64,000 bases of DNA, taken from assembly GCA_903824665.1 (NCBI GenBank), contig CAIJXT010000033.1:62001-126000 (forward strand). Reading direction: 5' to 3'. The stretch comes from an uncultured Bacteroidota bacterium (GTDB taxonomy: Bacteria; Bacteroidota; Bacteroidia; Chitinophagales; Chitinophagaceae). This document shows positions 1-10,495 of the stretch, piece by piece (positions within the stretch are counted from its first letter, which is position 1; the number at the start of each line of letters is the position of its first letter). The position numbers and the translations under genes were made by a program. The notes beneath the pieces were generated by a model, which saw only the letters and a program-made list of their open reading frames with translations, ran no database searches and was not told where the DNA came from.

Positions 1-2514
1 AAAGCAAAAACCCCGCCACCTCCTCCCAAACCTGAAGAAGTGGCCAAAGCCGCTCTCGAGCGCAAGCGTCAGATAAGGCTTGGAACGGGTATTTTCTTTC
101 TGCTTGCAGGCGTATTTACCTGTTTTTCTATCATCAGCTACTATTTCAGCTGGACAGCCGATCAGGATAAGTTCTTCAGCAGCGGTAACATGTGGGCCTT
201 TGTATTTAACCACGAAAGCGCATCTGTATCCAACTGGGGAGGGCGCTTTGGTGCTGCACTGTCGCATATTCTGGTATACAATGGAGCTGGCATAGCATCG
301 CTTGTTATCGGAATTGCTGTGGCCGGTATAGGGTTACATATTGTTTACGGCACGCGTGCGGTACCGGCATTGCGCTACATGCGCTGGGTGTCTATACTGC
401 TATTGCTTGTGGCACCTATACTTGCTTATTTGTTTCCACATAGCTCGTTTCCGCTGGGTGGTCGCCTGGGCAATGGTGCTGTTACCTATCTCAATGGATT
501 TCTGGGTTATGCCGGTACAGGGATGGTGCTCCTTTCTACTGTGCTGTTTTTTGTGTTTGTCATTTTCGCGCTGGATATAAGGCCAATTATCAACAAACTC
601 AGGCAACGTGCGGATACAGTGGCTGCCTCGCTTGCACCCGAGCCTGTGTTTAATGAACCGACTGCTGACCCGGAACCTAGTGCCGATGAGCTAGTACCAG
701 TAGTTGCAGGTACACCTGAAAACATACTGGCAACGGAGCCTCCCACAGACGAGGAGACAGGAAAATGGGACATTACGCTGCGGGAAGACCCAACAAACGA
801 AGAGCTGGAACCTGAAGTGATTGAAGAACAGGAGGAAAGCGAAGAATACCTGGAATACCAGAAATACCTCGAAGAAAAGGAAGCTGCAGTATTGGCTGCG
901 GCACCACCGCCCAAAAAAGACGACGAACCCGAATTCTCATTCGAAGTAATACAGCAGGAAGAAAAACCGGCTGTGCAGCATGGCGCACACATTACTATTG
1001 CCAGCAATGAACCTTATGCACCCGAACTGGACCTGGCCGACTATAAGTTTCCTACGATAGACCTGCTGGAAGACCGTGCAACAGAAACTATTTCGCTGGA
1101 CAAAGAAGAGCTGGAAAAAAACAAAAACCAGATCATCACTACCCTGCGTAGCTTCGGCATAGAAATTCAGCGCATCAGCGCAACTGTAGGGCCTACTGTG
1201 ACACTGTATGAGATTGTGCCAGCCGAGGGCGTGCGTATATCCAAGATCCGCAATCTGGAAGACGATATTGCTCTGAACCTCGCTGCACTTGGCATTCGTA
1301 TCATTGCCCCGATACCGGGCAGAGGCACTATAGGTATAGAGGTACCTAATACGAACAAGCAGATCGTGTCCATGCGCACACTGATCTCCAGCGACAAGTT
1401 TGTGAACAACAAAATGAGTTTGCCAATAGCGCTTGGCAAAAAAATAGATAATGAAAACTACATAGTCGACCTTGCTGCTATGCCTCACCTCCTAATGGCC
1501 GGTGCCACAGGGCAGGGCAAGTCGGTAGGTATCAATGCCTTGCTGGTATCGTTGTTGTATAAGAAACACCCGTCTCAACTGAAGTTTGTGATGGTAGACC
1601 CCAAAAAGGTAGAGCTTTCGATATACCGCACAATTGAAAAGCATTTTCTGGCAAAGTTGCCCAACGAAGAAGAGCCTATCATTACCGATACAAAAAAGGT
1701 GATCAACACTCTCAATGCGCTTTGTATAGAGATGGACAACCGGTACGAACTGCTGAAGGAAGCCGGAGCCCGTAACATTAAAGAGTACAACGAAAAATTC
1801 ATCAGCCGCAGACTGAACCCTGAGCGTGGCCATAAATACCTGCCTTTCATAGTGTTGGTAATTGATGAGTTTGCCGACCTGATCATGACAGCCGGTAAGG
1901 AAGTGGAAATGCCCATTGCACGTCTGGCGCAGTTGGCGCGTGCCATTGGTATACACCTCATCATTGCGACTCAACGACCATCTGTAAACGTAATCACTGG
2001 TACCATCAAGGCCAATTTCCCGGCACGTATCGCCTTCAAGGTGTCCGCCAAGGTCGACTCCCGCACAATTCTCGATGCCGGCGGCGCCGAGCAGCTGATA
2101 GGCCGCGGCGATATGCTGATCTCCTATGGCAGCGAACTGCTGCGCCTGCAGTGTGCATTTGTAGACACTCCGGAAGTAGAGGATGTAGTGAGCTTTATAG
2201 GCAAGCAACGCGGATATGCTTCAGCTTTTGAACTACCGGAATATGAAGGCGAAGAAGGTGAAGGTGCTAAGGAAATAGACCTCTCTAACCGCGACAAACT
2301 GTTTGAAGACTGCGCAAGGCTGGTGGTTCAGATGCAGTCTGGCTCAACCTCTAACCTGCAGCGTCGCCTGAATCTCGGCTACAACAGGGCTGGCCGTATC
2401 ATGGATCAACTGGAAGCAGCAGGTATCGTAGGACCCGCCGTAGGCAGCAAGCCAAGGGATGTGTATTTTAAAACCGATGCAGAACTGGAAGAGTTTCTCC
2501 ATTCGCTCGACTAA
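1..2514 (+). CDS. ftsK: DNA translocase FtsK/SpoIIIE (5' end outside window)
   Basis: Frame is open from base 1 (KAKTPPPPPKPEEVAKAALERK...), so the ORF-track GTG at 40 is probably not the real start. N-terminal TM helices, Walker A GATGQGKSVG, VDPKKVELS, IDEFADLIM, C-terminal winged-helix gamma domain. Confidence 0.96.
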   Translation, partial: KAKTPPPPPKPEEVAKAALERKRQIRLGTGIFFLLAGVFTCFSIISYYFSWTADQDKFFSSGNMWAFVFNHESASVSNWGGRFGAALSHILVYNGAGIASLVIGIAVAGIGLHIVYGTRAVPALRYMRWVSILLLLVAPILAYLFPHSSFPLGGRLGNGAVTYLNGFLGYAGTGMVLLSTVLFFVFVIFALDIRPIINKLRQRADTVAASLAPEPVFNEPTADPEPSADELVPVVAGTPENILATEPPTDEETGKWDITLREDPTNEELEPEVIEEQEESEEYLEYQKYLEEKEAAVLAAAPPPKKDDEPEFSFEVIQQEEKPAVQHGAHITIASNEPYAPELDLADYKFPTIDLLEDRATETISLDKEELEKNKNQIITTLRSFGIEIQRISATVGPTVTLYEIVPAEGVRISKIRNLEDDIALNLAALGIRIIAPIPGRGTIGIEVPNTNKQIVSMRTLISSDKFVNNKMSLPIALGKKIDNENYIVDLAAMPHLLMAGATGQGKSVGINALLVSLLYKKHPSQLKFVMVDPKKVELSIYRTIEKHFLAKLPNEEEPIITDTKKVINTLNALCIEMDNRYELLKEAGARNIKEYNEKFISRRLNPERGHKYLPFIVLVIDEFADLIMTAGKEVEMPIARLAQLARAIGIHLIIATQRPSVNVITGTIKANFPARIAFKVSAKVDSRTILDAGGAEQLIGRGDMLISYGSELLRLQCAFVDTPEVEDVVSFIGKQRGYASAFELPEYEGEEGEGAKEIDLSNRDKLFEDCARLVVQMQSGSTSNLQRRLNLGYNRAGRIMDQLEAAGIVGPAVGSKPRDVYFKTDAELEEFLHSLD

Positions 2515-2573
2515 TTGCACTTTATGCAACGCTTTGGCATGTTTATTGTATTCCCTGATACAATCCCTGCTTT

Positions 2574-3320
2574 ATGAGTATGCGTATACTGTTGTTTTTT
2601 GCTTCTCTTATTCTTTTTGCAACAATGTACAGTTGCAGGAAACAGAAGAATGTTGTGTCGGTTTCGCCAGAAGCAATGCCCGATTTTCCTACTGAAAATT
2701 TGGAAGACAGTTACTTATTGCATGGCAAAATATACATCTATCTGAACGGAAATTATACTTTAGTAGATGGGATCACTACTGATGAAATAAACGTAATAAA
2801 TGATACGACAATTGCCGCCTTTAGCGAGATAAATTACAATAGTAACGAGCAATTGGAATACAAGTTAGCTGCTTACAACGATTCTGAATTGATTTTCAGC
2901 CGATCAAAAATTACTATTACCTATAAGCTCAAACGCAACCTAATTGTCTGGAAGAGTGGCTTGTCAGTATTATACGGCGTGCCGGGACAAACGGATAAAT
3001 GGAAGTTTTTGCATGATGCAAAGCTAAATGAAGCAAGGCTCTGGAACCGTACCAAAACTGACTATTACGGTAATAAGGAAATATTGCCTGATACAATTGC
3101 AAGCGCAATCCTCTTATTCAAAACTGTTTCGGGCCAGTCGCTTTGGTTGGCCGGCGCAGATTCGACAGGTGTCGTCTATTGTACCAGCCATTATAATGCT
3201 GGCCCGAATGAGTTTTCTATAAATGGAAACATCAGTTATTTTGGTTCGAACGACAGCATAAGCATGCGTAGTTCGCCTGTTTCACCTTTTCAAAACAGTT
3301 GTACTTTCGATACAAAATAA
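2574..3320 (+). CDS. hypothetical lipoprotein
   Basis: N-terminal signal with lipobox-like ATMYSC; no recognised domain. Confidence 0.65.
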   Translation: MSMRILLFFASLILFATMYSCRKQKNVVSVSPEAMPDFPTENLEDSYLLHGKIYIYLNGNYTLVDGITTDEINVINDTTIAAFSEINYNSNEQLEYKLAAYNDSELIFSRSKITITYKLKRNLIVWKSGLSVLYGVPGQTDKWKFLHDAKLNEARLWNRTKTDYYGNKEILPDTIASAILLFKTVSGQSLWLAGADSTGVVYCTSHYNAGPNEFSINGNISYFGSNDSISMRSSPVSPFQNSCTFDTK

Positions 3321-3488
3321 TCTCCATTATTAGTATTTCTGTGTGCTGCTTCTGAGCTACAGTTCTCCTTCCAAAAAGTGTGTATTTAGGTATATTATTT
3401 CATTTTTAACATAATGAGCCTTGGCGTTCTAGCCAATTTGGACATTAAAATCCATACCTTTGACGCCTCAAAAAATATACAATTCACA

Positions 3489-4145
3489 ATGAAGTTTTTT
3501 TTCTCAATTGCTATTTTATCTGTTCTGTTAACTACTCAGTCTGCAACTGCCCAAAATGACCCCAAGGCCAAGGCTGTACTGGATGGTGTAAGTAAAAAAG
3601 TCAGTACACTCAAGACCCTCAAAGCCAACTTTGTACTGAAACTGACCGGCGGTAAAGGTGGTAGTGTTACTGATACCCGTAAGGGCAGCTTGTCGCTGAA
3701 GGGACAAAAATACCATGTGTTGCTGGGTGCACAGGAGATCATCTGCGACAATGCCACCGTGTGGACGCACAACATAGAAGCCAAAGAAGTTCAGGTATCG
3801 AAATACAACCCCGGAGAGCAATCCATGTCGCCTGCAAAGTTGTTTACACCCAGCTTTTTTGACAAAGAATACAGCTATACCTACAAGGGCGAACGTAAAG
3901 AACAAGGCAAAAACTGTGATATTATAGAGTTGACACCACACGACAAAAGCAAGCAGCTTGCCAAAATTGAACTTATGGTAGACAAAGCCACATCGATGAT
4001 CGCCGGTGGCAACTATTGGGAGAAAAACGGCAACAAATATGCTGTTACTGTGAGTAACGTAGGACAGAACTCAGATATACCAGACAGCTACTTTACCTGG
4101 AATGCCAAAGAGCATCCGGGTGTGGAAGTCGTAGACCTCAGGTAA
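3489..4145 (+). CDS. LolA-like outer membrane lipoprotein carrier protein
   Basis: Signal peptide MKFFFSIAILSVLLTTQSATAQ; LolA-type fold cues (LKTLKANFVLKLTGGKGG...GSLSLKGQKYHV). Start moved from 3414 to the in-frame ATG at 3489. Confidence 0.85.
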   Translation: MKFFFSIAILSVLLTTQSATAQNDPKAKAVLDGVSKKVSTLKTLKANFVLKLTGGKGGSVTDTRKGSLSLKGQKYHVLLGAQEIICDNATVWTHNIEAKEVQVSKYNPGEQSMSPAKLFTPSFFDKEYSYTYKGERKEQGKNCDIIELTPHDKSKQLAKIELMVDKATSMIAGGNYWEKNGNKYAVTVSNVGQNSDIPDSYFTWNAKEHPGVEVVDLR

Positions 4146-4247
4146 GTAATTCCTCATCACATCTGCACACCTGCCTAATTATTAGGCAATTACACTGCCA
4201 GTACTTTACTCAAAATAGTTTAGTTTTAACACCAAATTAAAACTAAA

Positions 4248-6233
4248 ATGAATTGTGTAAGTAAGGTAGCGGCCACCATATTGCTTTCGTCATTGTGTGT
4301 AAATACGTTTGCACAGCACAGCCGGCACTGGCAGTGCAGCTCTATGAAGGGTAAAATGGATGGAGCAAAAACCGGTGCGAAAACAACAGTAGCTCACCCC
4401 GACGAGGACAAATACGATGTAAAGTATGTGAAGCTGAATGTAGAGATGACAAACGTAGCCACAACACTGCGCGGCGATGTGACAACATTGGCCAAGGTGG
4501 TGGCACCAACAATGAATGCGTACGTTTTCGAACTAAGAGCGCCACTCGTAATTGACTCGGTACTGATAAATGGTATAAATACTGCCTTTACCACTGCCGG
4601 CGAAGTAAGAACTGCCACTTTTGCGGCACCCATGACCGCGGGCACTATATTTATCGCAAAGGTATTCTACAATGGCACTCCGGTTACGGGTACTACATTC
4701 ACATCTCAGGGCATCAGCACTGTACGCTCTCCCAGCTGGAACCGCTGGGCAACATTTACACTGAGCCAGCCCTATAGTGCAAAAAACTGGTGGCCATGCA
4801 AACAATCGCTGCGCGATAAAATAGATTCTGCAGATATCTGGATCACTGTAGATGATTCATTAAAGGCAGGCAGCAACGGTATTTTGCAGGCCATAACACC
4901 CATGGGCGGCTCCCGCAACAGGTTTGAATGGAAAGAGCGCTACCCAATCGACTACTACCTGATCTCTCTGGCAGCATCACGTTATGTGGACTACTCTTAC
5001 TACATGCATTTCAGCGGCAGTGCCGATTCTATGCTGGTGCAAAACTATATTTATGACAACCCCGGCACGCTAACCGCCTTCAAAAGTATCATTGACAGTA
5101 CAGCACAACAAATCGACTATTTCAGCACCCTGTTTGGCAGGTACCCGTTCTGGAAAGAGAAGTATGGCCATTGCATGGCGCCACTAAGCGGCGGTATGGA
5201 ACACCAGACTATGACCACTCTGGGCTTTTTTGAAAGCTGGCTGGTAGCACATGAGCTGGGCCATCAGTGGTTTGGTGATAATGTAACCTGCGGATCATGG
5301 GCCGATATTACCATGAACGAAGGCTTTGCGAGCTATACTGAATACCTGTATGCCGACCATTTTCGTGGTCATGCGGCCGCCATCGCCGACATACGCGACC
5401 GGCAAGATAATGTAATGAGCGAACCGGACGGTGTGCTCTTTGTTGATGACACTACTTCAGACACACGGATTTTCGATAGCCGCCTATCTTACGATAAAGG
5501 CGCATGCGTGATACACACCTTGCGTCAGGTCATTAACAATGACACCTATTTCTTCGATCTGCTACGGGGCTGGCAGACAGCGATGAAGGACAGTACCGGC
5601 ACTATAGACGAATTTAAAAATCTTGCTGCCACTATGATGGGACCTGTTGTCAACGGCATATCGCTTGATACGTTCTTCAAACAATGGTTCTACAAGGAAG
5701 GTTACCCGGCGTTCACAGCGCAGTGGAACCAATCGGGCAGTGATGTCTTTGTTCACCTTAGTCAAGCCACCACAGTACCCTCGTCGGTTTCATTGTTCAA
5801 AATTCCACTCGAGATCAGATTGCGTTCTCCCCTTGGCGATACTGTAATCAGAGTGCTGAACGATCAGTCATCGCAGGAATACCATTTTAACTGGAGCAAG
5901 GTTATGTCCAGCGTAACGCTGGACCCCAATCACTGGCTGATAGACAGTGTAACCAGCATCACCAAGGATGTGACCCTTGGTCTGCCGGGAACCATGCCTT
6001 CTGCGATAACGATAAGTCCCAACCCCACCACCGACAACTGGATAGCAACAGCGATACCGGCAAACAGCACATTGACACTTACTGATGTTACCGGCAAAGT
6101 GTTGTGGCAGGCTGTGAGCGGCCCCACCGGTATAATATCGGTACCCGCTCAGAAGCTCGCCCCTGGCATGTATTTGCTGCGCGTAAGTAATATAGGTTAT
6201 GGCGAGAAGGTATTTAAGTTATCTAGAGGATAG
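4248..6233 (+). CDS. M1 family metallopeptidase with C-terminal T9SS sorting domain
   Basis: GGMEHQ, HELGHQWFGDNVTCGSWADITMNEGFASY zinc-site motif; C-terminal ISPNPTTDNW...PGMYLLRV. Confidence 0.93.
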   Translation: MNCVSKVAATILLSSLCVNTFAQHSRHWQCSSMKGKMDGAKTGAKTTVAHPDEDKYDVKYVKLNVEMTNVATTLRGDVTTLAKVVAPTMNAYVFELRAPLVIDSVLINGINTAFTTAGEVRTATFAAPMTAGTIFIAKVFYNGTPVTGTTFTSQGISTVRSPSWNRWATFTLSQPYSAKNWWPCKQSLRDKIDSADIWITVDDSLKAGSNGILQAITPMGGSRNRFEWKERYPIDYYLISLAASRYVDYSYYMHFSGSADSMLVQNYIYDNPGTLTAFKSIIDSTAQQIDYFSTLFGRYPFWKEKYGHCMAPLSGGMEHQTMTTLGFFESWLVAHELGHQWFGDNVTCGSWADITMNEGFASYTEYLYADHFRGHAAAIADIRDRQDNVMSEPDGVLFVDDTTSDTRIFDSRLSYDKGACVIHTLRQVINNDTYFFDLLRGWQTAMKDSTGTIDEFKNLAATMMGPVVNGISLDTFFKQWFYKEGYPAFTAQWNQSGSDVFVHLSQATTVPSSVSLFKIPLEIRLRSPLGDTVIRVLNDQSSQEYHFNWSKVMSSVTLDPNHWLIDSVTSITKDVTLGLPGTMPSAITISPNPTTDNWIATAIPANSTLTLTDVTGKVLWQAVSGPTGIISVPAQKLAPGMYLLRVSNIGYGEKVFKLSRG

Positions 6234-6318
6234 GACAAAAACAGGTAAAACTAAAACAGGCAGCATCTATTGTTTTTAAAAATATTGAAAGACCTTTCTG
6301 CTGTAAATGTTTTTTACC

Positions 6319-6326
6319 TACCTTTG
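6319..6326 (+). promoter_or_regulatory. Bacteroidota -7 element TACCTTTG upstream of tRNA-His
   Basis: Exact match to TAnnTTTG, 17 bp before the mature tRNA. Confidence 0.6.
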
Positions 6327-6343
6327 CCGTCCGAATTCTACAC

Positions 6344-6421
6344 GGAGGTTGTAGCTCAGTTGGTTAGAGCATCAGATTGTGGTTCTGAGGGTCGAGGGTT
6401 CGAGCCCCTTTAGCCTCCCCA
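6344..6421 (+). tRNA. tRNA-His (GTG anticodon), CCA encoded
   Basis: Cloverleaf read by hand: G-1 opposite C73, acceptor GAGGTTG/TAGCCTC, anticodon arm TCAGA-TTGTGGT-TCTGA, T arm GAGGG-TTCGAGC-CCCTT, 3' CCA. Confidence 0.96.
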
Positions 6422-6437
6422 AAATTTTATTAAATAC

Positions 6438-6467
6438 AAAAAAAGTGCTTTGATAAGCGCTTTTTTT
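6438..6467 (+). terminator. Rho-independent terminator after tRNA-His
   Basis: AAGTGCTT-TGAT-AAGCGCTTTTTTT hairpin plus T tract. Confidence 0.75.
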
Positions 6468-6582
6468 GTTATTTTCCATCCCTGAAGTTTTGAAAGTGTA
6501 CAATTCATGCATAAGGCTGTTGTTAGGCCTGCTTTCAGTTCTTTCATCACAAACTCGTAACCAATAATAAAAAATATAAAAC

Positions 6583-7014
6583 ATGAGCTTAGAAGTAACA
6601 GGTAAATTGCTGGTAAAATATGATTCGCTTCAGGTAAGTGAAAAATTCAAGAAACGTGAGTTTGTAATTGAACTTGCAGAGGAAATAAACGGCAACATCT
6701 ATACCAATTTTGCAAAACTGCAACTCGTACAAAACAAGTGCGACATTATCGACCGCTTCAACACAGGAGATGTAGTTAAGGTGAGCTTCAACATCAAAGG
6801 CAACTCCTATGTTGATAAAAAAGATGGCCAGACAAAGTACATTACCAATCTCGATGCATGGCGTGTAGAAAGTGCTACCGCTGCTGCACCGGGCAACAGT
6901 GCTCCACAGCAGGCACCATCGTATGCCGCACAACCGGCAGCAGGTGGCAACAATTACAACGCTGCTCCGGCTTACAATCCTTCACCCGAAACGATAGATG
7001 ATTTGCCATTTTAA
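6583..7014 (+). CDS. DUF3127 domain-containing protein
   Basis: MSLEVTGKLLVKYDSLQVSEKFKKREFVIE...; Pro/Ala/Asn-rich tail ending DDLPF, like single-stranded-DNA-binding proteins. Confidence 0.85.
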   Translation: MSLEVTGKLLVKYDSLQVSEKFKKREFVIELAEEINGNIYTNFAKLQLVQNKCDIIDRFNTGDVVKVSFNIKGNSYVDKKDGQTKYITNLDAWRVESATAAAPGNSAPQQAPSYAAQPAAGGNNYNAAPAYNPSPETIDDLPF

Positions 7015-7023
7015 AAACGGCCT

Positions 7024-8667
7024 ATGATACGCCACTACCGCAACTACATAGTAATTTTCCTTGCGGCAGCAGTGATTGCCGGGTGTGGAAAGGTACCTGA
7101 CAATGCTCGTTATATACCTGCAGATGCTGTTGCGGTGGTTGGGCTCAACATCAGATCTCTGGGCAAAAAAATAGCCTGGAACCTGATAACAGGCAGCAAA
7201 CTTTTCAAAGAAATACAAAAGCGGATGCCCGAAAAAAATGCGGGCGATGCGATAGGAGGTATTGAGAACGCCGGCTTCGACGTTTCCAATACCTTCTATG
7301 TTTATACAAAACCCGACAGTCGTTTCGAAAACGGCAATCTCGTGGCTGGGCTGCTGCCTCTTTCAGATGCTGCGCAATGGGAGACCTACGTAAAAGGTGC
7401 TTTTCCCGGTGTACAGATCACTGAGCGCAGTGGCAGAAAAGAAGCTATACTGGGCAACGATATGTATGTTGCCTGGACCGATAAACTGCTTATAGTACTC
7501 AACGCCACCACTATAGCAGATGATGAACATCCCCGCGACACGGCAAGCGACCGGCAAATAATGCTTGCAGAGATGGACAAGGCTTTCACAGTATCGGTGC
7601 AAAAGAGCCTGGCAGACAATGAACGCTATAAAAAATTTGAAGGTCATGGATACGATCTCTCGTTCTGGCTCAACTATGGCAGCCTGGTAAGCTCCTACAC
7701 CGAAAATATGAATATGGACCTGAATGGCATATCATTGTCATCAGCAGTTTGGAAAGACGCTATTCTCACTACCGGGTTCAACTTCAACAAGGGCAAAATC
7801 AGTGGCGACATCAGCTACTACCTGCCCGCACAGGTTGAGGAGGCAGCAAAAGCATTTGGCGAGCAGCCAGCAGGAAAGGATATGCTGGACAAACTGCCGA
7901 AACAAAACCTGGATCTGCTGCTCTCTATGCACATCTCGCCCAAGGGCGTAAAGTCGCTGCTAGAGAAGATAGGATTGTTTGGCATCACAAATGTTGGTCT
8001 AACCGCACAGGGACTGGACGTTGACTATGTGCTCGATGCCTTTGACGGAGATATGGCCGTGCTTATCAATGACTTCAGCCTCGATGCAGAAACCGTAACA
8101 GACAGCTTTATGGGGCAAATGGTAGCACACAAGCAGCAGAAGGCTAATATGAGTATTACCTATGTGGTCAAGGCCAACAAACAGGCCAACTTCGATAAGT
8201 TGCTGCAAATGACAGCGGGAACACAAATGCTGAAAGCACCCAATGGCTATGTACTGCCTATCACAGCGCAAGACTCGGTGCACCTTGTGCAGGACGGATC
8301 TTATACTGTCATTTCCAACAAGAGGAACTATGCTTATGGATTTATTGACGGCAGGTTTGAAAAAGACAAAATGCCGCGCAAAATGGCCAATAAAGTGTAT
8401 GACCAGCCATTTGCTATGTGTCTGGATATCAGCCAGCTGTTTAAAGATGTTGATCCTGCAATATCGAGCGTACCTCGTGACTCAGCGATGATTTCCGAGG
8501 GCAAGAAACTCCTTGACAATATCACACTGCACGGAGGCAAATTCAAAGACAATGCCTACCAATTCAAAATGGAGGTAAATTTCCTTAATACAGACGAAAA
8601 CAGCATCCTGGAGCTCATTGATTTTGGTATGCGGATGAATGATATCGACAGGCGTCAGACACAGTAA
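7024..8667 (+). CDS. DUF4836 family lipoprotein
   Basis: Lipobox VIAGCGKVP; YIPADAVAVVGLNIRSLGKKIAW typical of DUF4836. Confidence 0.8.
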   Translation: MIRHYRNYIVIFLAAAVIAGCGKVPDNARYIPADAVAVVGLNIRSLGKKIAWNLITGSKLFKEIQKRMPEKNAGDAIGGIENAGFDVSNTFYVYTKPDSRFENGNLVAGLLPLSDAAQWETYVKGAFPGVQITERSGRKEAILGNDMYVAWTDKLLIVLNATTIADDEHPRDTASDRQIMLAEMDKAFTVSVQKSLADNERYKKFEGHGYDLSFWLNYGSLVSSYTENMNMDLNGISLSSAVWKDAILTTGFNFNKGKISGDISYYLPAQVEEAAKAFGEQPAGKDMLDKLPKQNLDLLLSMHISPKGVKSLLEKIGLFGITNVGLTAQGLDVDYVLDAFDGDMAVLINDFSLDAETVTDSFMGQMVAHKQQKANMSITYVVKANKQANFDKLLQMTAGTQMLKAPNGYVLPITAQDSVHLVQDGSYTVISNKRNYAYGFIDGRFEKDKMPRKMANKVYDQPFAMCLDISQLFKDVDPAISSVPRDSAMISEGKKLLDNITLHGGKFKDNAYQFKMEVNFLNTDENSILELIDFGMRMNDIDRRQTQ

Positions 8668-8750
8668 GTTTATTCTTACACCTTTATAAAATCTGACTTT
8701 TATACTTATCTTTGTTAACTTGGTTCATTAATCTCAGCAAACAATATCCG

Positions 8751-9941
8751 ATGCGTAAATCATCCCTATTTTATCTATGTGGCCTCGTGGCAGCGATCAC
8801 CGTTGGGGTATATAGCTGCAAGAAATCAAATGGCATTGACAACAACAATGTAGTAAAGACCCCATACAGTCTGTTTTTTTCTGATACAGCAGGCGCTTTA
8901 TATGTTACCAATGACGGAAGAACCTATAGCGGTTTTTTGTTTCCACCAGACGGCAAATCATGCAGGGCTCTTGCGGTTTCCAGCAATAACATTCTCTGGG
9001 GCAAAACACATCTGTACTATAGCAACAATAATGGCAGAAACTTCAACCTTACATACGATACTGTTTCTTCATTCCCCGAGCTAAGCTGTAACGGCAGTGA
9101 GCTGAATACCAATCAGTCCATGCTCATTAATATTCCCGAGTGGAACAATAGGGTGTATACACTTTCCAACTCACCCAACGCATCAAGAAACTGGCTGGGT
9201 ATCATCTACAGCGATGCCAATGGCAATCCGCGCTCGTGGAACATGGAGGGATCTTATGATACTATGGGTGTAGGCAGGCTGCCTGTGCGTATGAAATCAT
9301 TCACAATGCTTGCCAATGGTACACTTTGTGGTTTGGCGTACTCTGGACCTGCCGACAACGACATGATCCACCACCGCAATTTTGTAAAAGCAGGCAAGGA
9401 TGAGAATGTGTACGCCAACAGGTGGAAAGAAGTTACTGCAAACCCTGACGGCATACCTTATATCCACTCTGGAAACCCTGGTGGAACACCATTGCCACCA
9501 TTTGGTTCAGCACTTACAGATACAGCGTACTGGTACCTTGGCCACTTCAATAACAGGCTCATCGCTATCGATGGAAAATGCAAGTATGGTGCCTACTATA
9601 GTGATGACCTCGGTGCGAACTGGAAAAGTTATTCTTCAGGTTTGCCTGCCAATACATCAATGCTTTGTATAGAGTCTCCATTCGAAGAGGTGTGTTTGTT
9701 GGGCACCTCCGGCAAAGGACTTTATATTCTCAACATTCATACCGGTGTCTGGGAGCCTAACAATAAAGGCCTCGGCAGCAACCTTATAGTACGCAGCATT
9801 ATAGGCAAGAGAAATGTGTACAAGAATGGTACGATCCGCAAGTTCATTTACATCGCTACCAATCAGGGTATCTATGAAAGTGCAGATGGTGGCCGTAACT
9901 GGACCAAAACAATTCAGGGCAATTTTGTAGCGGTATATTAA
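8751..9941 (+). CDS. secreted lipoprotein with BNR/YCF48-like repeats
   Basis: Signal MRKSSLFYLCGLVAAITVGVYSC; repeated YYSDDLGANWKSY, YESADGGRNWTKT. Start moved to 8751. Confidence 0.75.
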   Translation: MRKSSLFYLCGLVAAITVGVYSCKKSNGIDNNNVVKTPYSLFFSDTAGALYVTNDGRTYSGFLFPPDGKSCRALAVSSNNILWGKTHLYYSNNNGRNFNLTYDTVSSFPELSCNGSELNTNQSMLINIPEWNNRVYTLSNSPNASRNWLGIIYSDANGNPRSWNMEGSYDTMGVGRLPVRMKSFTMLANGTLCGLAYSGPADNDMIHHRNFVKAGKDENVYANRWKEVTANPDGIPYIHSGNPGGTPLPPFGSALTDTAYWYLGHFNNRLIAIDGKCKYGAYYSDDLGANWKSYSSGLPANTSMLCIESPFEEVCLLGTSGKGLYILNIHTGVWEPNNKGLGSNLIVRSIIGKRNVYKNGTIRKFIYIATNQGIYESADGGRNWTKTIQGNFVAVY

Positions 9942-9947
9942 TCGCAG

Positions 9948-10334
9948 CTATCCTCCGGTTTCCTCCAGAAAATCTTCAAGGTCCCTCCTTTGTTTTTTAG
10001 TAGGATGGCCTGTTTTGCTCAGGCGCTTGCCAGTATAAAAGGTTGGCGCCAGTGCATTTATCGGTATTTTGTCTTCTTCCGGTGTGATGTCCAGGTAGTA
10101 CTTAATTGCCTCTTCATACCCCAGCCGGTTGTGTAGTAAGCCGGTTACCTGTATTGTTTTACGCCCTGCTGGTGTCTTTATTGTATATTGGTCTGCAATA
10201 TTTACGCTGCGCGATGGCTTCACCGCGGCATTGTTCATCTTCACCTTTCCGCTGTCTATCGCATCTGTAGCCTGGGTACGTGTTTTGAACTGGCGTATCG
10301 CCCACAGATATTTGTCTAATCTCGGCTTTTCCAT
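9948..10334 (-). CDS. S4-domain RNA-binding protein (Hsp15-like)
   Basis: RLDKYLWAIRQFKTRTQATDAIDSGKVKMNNAAVKPSRSV. Confidence 0.88.
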   Translation of the reverse strand: MEKPRLDKYLWAIRQFKTRTQATDAIDSGKVKMNNAAVKPSRSVNIADQYTIKTPAGRKTIQVTGLLHNRLGYEEAIKYYLDITPEEDKIPINALAPTFYTGKRLSKTGHPTKKQRRDLEDFLEETGG

Positions 10335-10495
10335 GTTGTAGTAAAATTAAGAGAATTCCGGCTAACACCTGCAAACTCAGCAAACACGAAAATCCATGTA
10401 AATATTTACACCGAAACACGCCGCTACTTTCTACTTTTGCACAAGTCTCTGCCGGTAGCATTTCGCACAGCTGACCGCAAAGTACATTGGCTATC

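Noticed and set aside
507-2208. Antisense ORFs (507-1007, 937-1488, 1492-2208)
   Set aside because: Shadow frames of ftsK; no recognisable domains.
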